Below are positions 60,129 to 64,000 of a stretch of 64,000 nucleotides of DNA, piece by piece. The position numbers and the translations under genes are program-made. The stretch covers positions 62,001 to 126,000 of the forward strand of contig CAJTIM010000008.1 in NCBI GenBank assembly GCA_910576325.1. Direction: 5' to 3'. Within the stretch, counting starts at the first letter, position 1. Each line of letters begins with the position of its first letter. The stretch is from Clostridia bacterium. GTDB taxonomy: Bacteria > Bacillota > Clostridia > Lachnospirales > Lachnospiraceae. The notes beneath the pieces were generated by a model. The model was not told the DNA's origin. It searched no databases and saw only the letters and a program-made list of their open reading frames with translations.

Positions 60129-61799
60129 TTAATCTCTTCTCAAGGTAAACCGGCCTGTAAGCTCCTTGAGCATCTGAGACTGGCTGGACAGCTCCTCGCT
60201 TGCCGCCGCGCTCTCCTGGGCCGTTGCGGAGTTGGTCTGTACCACGCTGGAAATCTGGTCCATACCCTGGGTAATCTCCTGGATGGAATTGGCCTGATTC
60301 TCCGCCGCACGGGTAATCTTTTCCACCAGTTCCACCGCATTCTTGGTGCTCTCCACCGTAGACAGCAGAGCCTCCGCCGTACTGCCCGCGATCTTCGTCC
60401 CATTGTCCACCGCCTGCATGGAGCCTTCGATCAGATGGGTCGTATTCTGTGCCGCCTCCGCACTCTTGGAAGCCAGATTCCGCACCTCATCGGCCACAAC
60501 CGCAAAGCCCTTGCCGGCGCTGCCTGCCCTTGCCGCTTCTACGGCCGCATTCAGAGCCAGGATATTCGTCTGGAATGCAATGTCCTCGATGGTCTTGATA
60601 ATCTTGCCAATCTCGCCGGAACGGTCGCTGATTTCGGACATAGCCGCGATCATCTCCTCCATCTTCTGATTGGAAATCTGAAGATCCGCTCCCGCATTCT
60701 CCACCTGCTCGCTTGCCTTCTTTGCATTCTCGGAGGTCTGCTTTACCTGACTGGAAATATCATTGATGGACGCTGCCAGCTGTTCCACCGCACTTGCCTG
60801 CTCCGTTGCACCCTGGGAAAGTCCCTGCGCACCGCTGGATACCTGATCGGAACCGCTTGCCACCTGATCGCTGGCGTCATTGATCCGAAGGAGGGTTGTA
60901 CTCAGATATTTATTCATCTCGCGGATAGAGCCCAGAATCGCCTGGAAATCACCTACATAGTAATTCTCCGCTCTGGTGCGGATATCCAGGTTGCCCTTGG
61001 CCATCTCGTTCATCAGATAAGAGATATCCTGAATCACCGCCGAGAGCACCTCGCTGGTCTTGCGGAAGCTGTCGGCCAGCGTACCAAGCTCATCCCTGGA
61101 TTCATATGTAACGTGACTTTGAATATTTCCGTTGGAAATAGCCTGCGCCGTCTTCTCCAGCTCATAGATAGGCCGGGTCAGCCCCTTAATGAGAACTGCC
61201 ATAATTCCAACTGCAATGAGAACTGCCACAATTAACAAAGCCAAAAGAAACAGAGACGCATTGTTTGTAGTTCTGTTGACGGATTTGCTCATATCCTCAG
61301 CCGACACATTGGCTTCCCTGTAGATTGCCTCCGCCGCCGCGGAACTCTGGTCAAAAATCTCAGAAAAATCTCCTGTGAGCAGCTCCCGGGCTTCCTCCCA
61401 GTTGCCGGCCTCCATCAGTCCTAAGATCTCCCCGATAAGAGCCTGGGCATCGCCGCTGTCATCCAGAAGCTTCTGTACGGAACCGCCGGCAGTTCCGGAA
61501 ATCTCCTGAAGCTTGTTGAGGCCCGCCACAACTTCCGTAGCGCTTTCATTGATGCGATCCGCATATTTGGCCAGATCCTCTTCTACCAGAGCCGCATTTA
61601 AGCTTCCCCAGACATTGTACATCTTCTCGGCAACACTCATGCCTTCCGTGGCCGCCACAAAGGGACCCTCGTACATCTGATGCGATTTGTCTCCAATTGA
61701 GCGCAAAGCCGTTATGGAAAGTATCACCAGAGCGACGCTGAGCACCAGAATCGTTCCAAAGGAAACAATCAGCTTTTGTGAAATCTTTAAATTCTTCAT
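60129..61799 (-). CDS. Methyl-accepting chemotaxis protein
   Basis: A 556-residue chemoreceptor of the same design: helix 1 ([20 protein letters not shown]), a ~150-residue helical ligand domain, helix 2 ([20 protein letters not shown]), HAMP ([20 protein letters not shown]), signalling domain with tip [23 protein letters not shown], ending TGRFTLRRD. The signalling domain is very close to that of the neighbour, so the pair arose by duplication, while the sensor domains differ. It follows the nucleotidyltransferase-like gene by three bases. Confidence 0.95.
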   Translation of the reverse strand: MKNLKISQKLIVSFGTILVLSVALVILSITALRSIGDKSHQMYEGPFVAATEGMSVAEKMYNVWGSLNAALVEEDLAKYADRINESATEVVAGLNKLQEISGTAGGSVQKLLDDSGDAQALIGEILGLMEAGNWEEARELLTGDFSEIFDQSSAAAEAIYREANVSAEDMSKSVNRTTNNASLFLLALLIVAVLIAVGIMAVLIKGLTRPIYELEKTAQAISNGNIQSHVTYESRDELGTLADSFRKTSEVLSAVIQDISYLMNEMAKGNLDIRTRAENYYVGDFQAILGSIREMNKYLSTTLLRINDASDQVASGSDQVSSGAQGLSQGATEQASAVEQLAASINDISSQVKQTSENAKKASEQVENAGADLQISNQKMEEMIAAMSEISDRSGEIGKIIKTIEDIAFQTNILALNAAVEAARAGSAGKGFAVVADEVRNLASKSAEAAQNTTHLIEGSMQAVDNGTKIAGSTAEALLSTVESTKNAVELVEKITRAAENQANSIQEITQGMDQISSVVQTNSATAQESAAASEELSSQSQMLKELTGRFTLRRD

Positions 61800-61802
61800 C
61801 TC

Positions 61803-63026
61803 TTACTCCATTCTTATATTATTTTCATTTTCTTCCTGTGAATCCGGCGGTGTATCCGCGGGGCTTTTCTTTCGTTTCAGCTTTTCTTTGAGCTGGTCCC
61901 GCTTTTTTGCAAAAAGCTGCTTCATCTTGGAAAACCAGATTCTCCACAGCCGAAGCAGGCAGCAAGGCAAATACAGCCATGAGAATTTTTTCAGAACCGG
62001 AAACATCCCTGCCATATAATCCTTAGGAGGAAACAGGGCTTCCTTTTCCCGATTCATCCATTCTTTTCGCCGGTCTCTTTTATAAAAATCCGCTACATCC
62101 TGTAGCAGCGGAAGAATTTTTCCGCTTAACTGTCTCCCCTGTTCCCCTCTGGAGAGAATGTAAGCCTCCATAGCATTGTAGATCTCCATCTCGTCACTGA
62201 TTCCGTTTTGAAACCAGATATCGCCCAGCTTTAAAAGCCGCTCCGAAAATTCTAAAATCTTATACCGTTTGAGAACTTTGTCCACATAAGGCCAGTTCAG
62301 TTCTTCCTTGTGGGCCTTTTCATACAGCCAGAAGTCCAGCACGGTCCGAACCGTTGCCCGGCCAAGGGCATAGTCATTGGCCGCCTTGCCTGCCATATAA
62401 AGGTAGGCTTCCTCCTTATCAAAGCACCGGAGATAACGGTAGCCTTTTTTCTTGGAATACATGCGCACCGGTGAATCAAAGTAGCGCTCCATCTTTTCAT
62501 TGACAAACTTTATTTTATCATAAAACTTCACATAGACGCCTGGTATTTTATAGTATAAAATTCCTTCGTCCTCCCGGTTCTCCTGCGGCTCGTAATCCAT
62601 ACTGCGCATAATGGTGTCAATACGTACCAGATCCCCTTTGGAAACTAAAATATGGATAGCATCCATTCTGCGCATCTCCTTCTGGGGGTAAAGCTCCCTC
62701 AGGCCGGTGCCCTCCAGAATGAGAAAATGTATCTTCTTGCGCTCCAGCTGCCAGTGCAGCACCTCCTCCGCACTTTGATAGCCGGGTACGTTTTTCAACT
62801 CCCTCTGATAGCTCTCATAGAACAGGCCCTTGATTTCCTTGTCCATCTCTGAACTTAAACCCAGGATGCCGAGCCAGCACAGATTCGCTACCTGATTGGT
62901 ATCCGCCAGCCGGTAGATGGTCCTCCAGGGCATCAGACTGCCGGACATGACAGGAACCTTCTTCTGATTCATGACCGCCGATACCAGCAAAAGCAGATAC
63001 CGGCGATCCTGCTGCAATACGTTCAT
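61803..63026 (-). CDS. Nucleotidyltransferase-like (NTP_transf_5 family) protein
   Basis: About 408 residues from ATG 63026 (MNVLQQDRRYLLLLVSAVMNQ); a TTG one codon earlier is the other option. The family pattern is visible: a helical N-terminus, then LERKKIHFLILEGTGLRELYP-type strand, the acid pair in RRMDAIHILVSKGDL (where DID is usual), YVKFYDKI, and KEEAYLYMAGKAANDYA. The basic C-terminus (KKRDQLKEKLKRKKS) is unusual. Proteins of this group occur in polysaccharide and flagellin-modification loci; here it lies between a FliD-like gene and chemoreceptor genes. Confidence 0.78.
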   Translation of the reverse strand: MNVLQQDRRYLLLLVSAVMNQKKVPVMSGSLMPWRTIYRLADTNQVANLCWLGILGLSSEMDKEIKGLFYESYQRELKNVPGYQSAEEVLHWQLERKKIHFLILEGTGLRELYPQKEMRRMDAIHILVSKGDLVRIDTIMRSMDYEPQENREDEGILYYKIPGVYVKFYDKIKFVNEKMERYFDSPVRMYSKKKGYRYLRCFDKEEAYLYMAGKAANDYALGRATVRTVLDFWLYEKAHKEELNWPYVDKVLKRYKILEFSERLLKLGDIWFQNGISDEMEIYNAMEAYILSRGEQGRQLSGKILPLLQDVADFYKRDRRKEWMNREKEALFPPKDYMAGMFPVLKKFSWLYLPCCLLRLWRIWFSKMKQLFAKKRDQLKEKLKRKKSPADTPPDSQEENENNIRME

Positions 63027-63131
63027 CAAAGGAACCTCTCTCTTCCTATTAAAGAATTCCCCTCACAAAAATATTTCCCCTCGTGAAGCGTTTTCCCGTG
63101 CCCCTCGCCTTACAATTCGGGACACAAGAAG

Positions 63132-63154
63132 AAGGGCCGCCTTACTCGGCCCTT
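63132..63154 (-). terminator. Terminator after the FliD-like gene
   Basis: AAGGGCCG (63132-63139) and CGGCCCTT (63147-63154) form an 8-bp stem with a TTCTTCTTG tract on the minus strand, just past the stop at 63160. Confidence 0.7.
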
Positions 63155-63159
63155 TTCTC

Positions 63160-63999
63160 TTATACGAAATAATCCATCATCAGCCCAAGGGCCATATAAT
63201 TACTCATATTATAAGCGCCTGCTTTGGAAAACGTATTCAAAAAATGATAGCCGTCCGTGTTCTGGCTGCTCTCCGCCTGCCGCACACTGTTCTGCACCAG
63301 TCCGGCGGAATTGGCCCGAAGCCCGGCGCTTCCTCTGTCAAAGGCTGCCTGCGCAATGCCGTTCCTGCCGGAAATCACATCCCGCACCAGATCCTCGTCC
63401 TTCTCCAGATTCTTCGTAAGCTTCTCCTTATCAAAGGAAAGGGTTCCGTCCTTATTGGCGGTAATTCCCGCCATCTCAAGAGACTGCTCGGAGCCTAAGC
63501 TTCTCACCATATTCCGAAGCTGCCGGCTGACCTCCGATCCCTGACCCGCATTGTTCCGCAGGAAATCCACCGCTTTGTTGTAATTATTCACCAAATCTTC
63601 CACACCGGAGATCAGCCGCTCACTGTCCTCCTGAGGCTCAATATCCGCCTTGCCTTCCTTCTTAAGCGTAGCCTGAATCCTTCCCATATCCAGAGAAATC
63701 TCATTGGAGGAGGAAACATAATTGCGGCTTGCGCCGTTCTCCGTAACGGAGTACTTTGCATTCTGAGCCTCCTGCGCCGTCTCGCTCAAGCCCTTGGCAA
63801 TCCCGGTGTCGCCGTTTACCTGAAAGGTATTGCCCTCCCCGGTCTTTGTCCCTGTAATCTGAAGAGACGCCTCCCCGTCCTTCACCACCACATTCGCCTG
63901 TACACCGCTCTTGGCCCGGTTGATCTGACTGGCCGCCTCCTCAAGCATCTCCTGGTTCGTCCTCAATCCGCCGCCCTTCTTCCGGGCATCCACCTGCAC
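63160..63999 (-). CDS. FliD-like flagellar filament cap protein, C-terminal part
   Basis: The last ~279 codons of a gene that enters from beyond the window; the 5' end is not present. The FliD-type D2/D3 and C-terminal pattern shows in ERLISGVEDLVNNYNKAVDFL, MAGITANKDGTLSFDKEKLTKNL and the Leu/Asn-rich helices after it. The final residues (KAGAYNMSNYMALGLMMDYFV) differ from the usual FliD coiled-coil end. FliD caps the growing flagellum and helps flagellin folding. A hook-associated or flagellin-like protein is the alternative. Confidence 0.72.
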   Translation of the reverse strand: MQVDARKKGGGLRTNQEMLEEAASQINRAKSGVQANVVVKDGEASLQITGTKTGEGNTFQVNGDTGIAKGLSETAQEAQNAKYSVTENGASRNYVSSSNEISLDMGRIQATLKKEGKADIEPQEDSERLISGVEDLVNNYNKAVDFLRNNAGQGSEVSRQLRNMVRSLGSEQSLEMAGITANKDGTLSFDKEKLTKNLEKDEDLVRDVISGRNGIAQAAFDRGSAGLRANSAGLVQNSVRQAESSQNTDGYHFLNTFSKAGAYNMSNYMALGLMMDYFV

Positions 64000-64000
64000 A

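Noticed and set aside
60027-61235. Plus-strand open frame of 402 codons rich in Leu, Arg and His
   Set aside because: Exact antisense of a chemoreceptor signalling domain; such frames are common there.

Overview
The window reads as chromosome of an anaerobic, flagellated Firmicute, most likely a Lachnospiraceae-type clostridium. The grounds are the oxygen-independent sulfatase-maturating radical SAM enzyme, strong AGGAGG ribosome sites, a MetF-MetV pair typical of acetogen-like clostridia, flagellar and chemotaxis genes, many sugar ABC/PTS loci and a Tn4451/Tn916-flavoured mobilizable element. Genus cannot be fixed from sequence alone. Almost all genes lie on the minus strand; no rRNA, tRNA or CRISPR was seen.

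Region 1 (1-12.4 kb) looks like one functional unit: a TauE/SafE exporter, an anSME sulfatase activator (+), and a minus-strand operon from 11219 to 2333 encoding a NitT/TauT-type binding lipoprotein, two permeases, two ATPases, an AraB-like FGGY kinase, a Cys-type sulfatase without signal peptide, and an AraM/EgsA-like dehydrogenase. A divergent LysR gene sits at the promoter end. I infer uptake of a small sulfate ester, desulfation inside the cell, then phosphorylation and oxidation of the polyol or sugar. This is the best candidate for an undescribed system.

Region 2 (12.5-19.3 kb) is a sugar ABC importer / GH36 alpha-galactosidase operon with a short ABC ATPase and a DUF624 protein. A mobilizable element of about 10 kb (about 19.3-29.4 kb) sits immediately upstream of its first gene, and the likely original promoter is now on the far side (29466-29493). 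The element carries a large serine recombinase, TnpW- and TnpV-like proteins, MobC and relaxase, an oriT-like hairpin cluster, a sigma-like regulator, and a BlaI/BlaR1-like system with a new sensor domain that is duplicated as a secreted protein. An inverted second copy of the recombinase 3' end lies near the right end.

Region 3 (29.6-46.5 kb): PatB-like aminotransferase, MarR regulator, a mannitol-type PTS / DeoR / SorE-like dehydrogenase / 1-phosphofructokinase operon, fructosamine kinase, AraC regulator plus EamA transporter, DUF3788 and SUFU proteins, a remnant beta-glucoside operon (RAT antiterminator site, truncated CAT domain, IIA, GH1), and an ECF sigma / RsgI-like anti-sigma / Cys- and His-rich secreted protein set.

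Region 4 (46.8-64 kb): FtsX-type ABC exporter with its two-component system, a D,D-carboxypeptidase, YjfB, MetF-MetV, two unknown flagellar-neighbourhood proteins, two chemoreceptors, a nucleotidyltransferase-like protein and the C-terminal part of a FliD-like cap protein that runs off the window.
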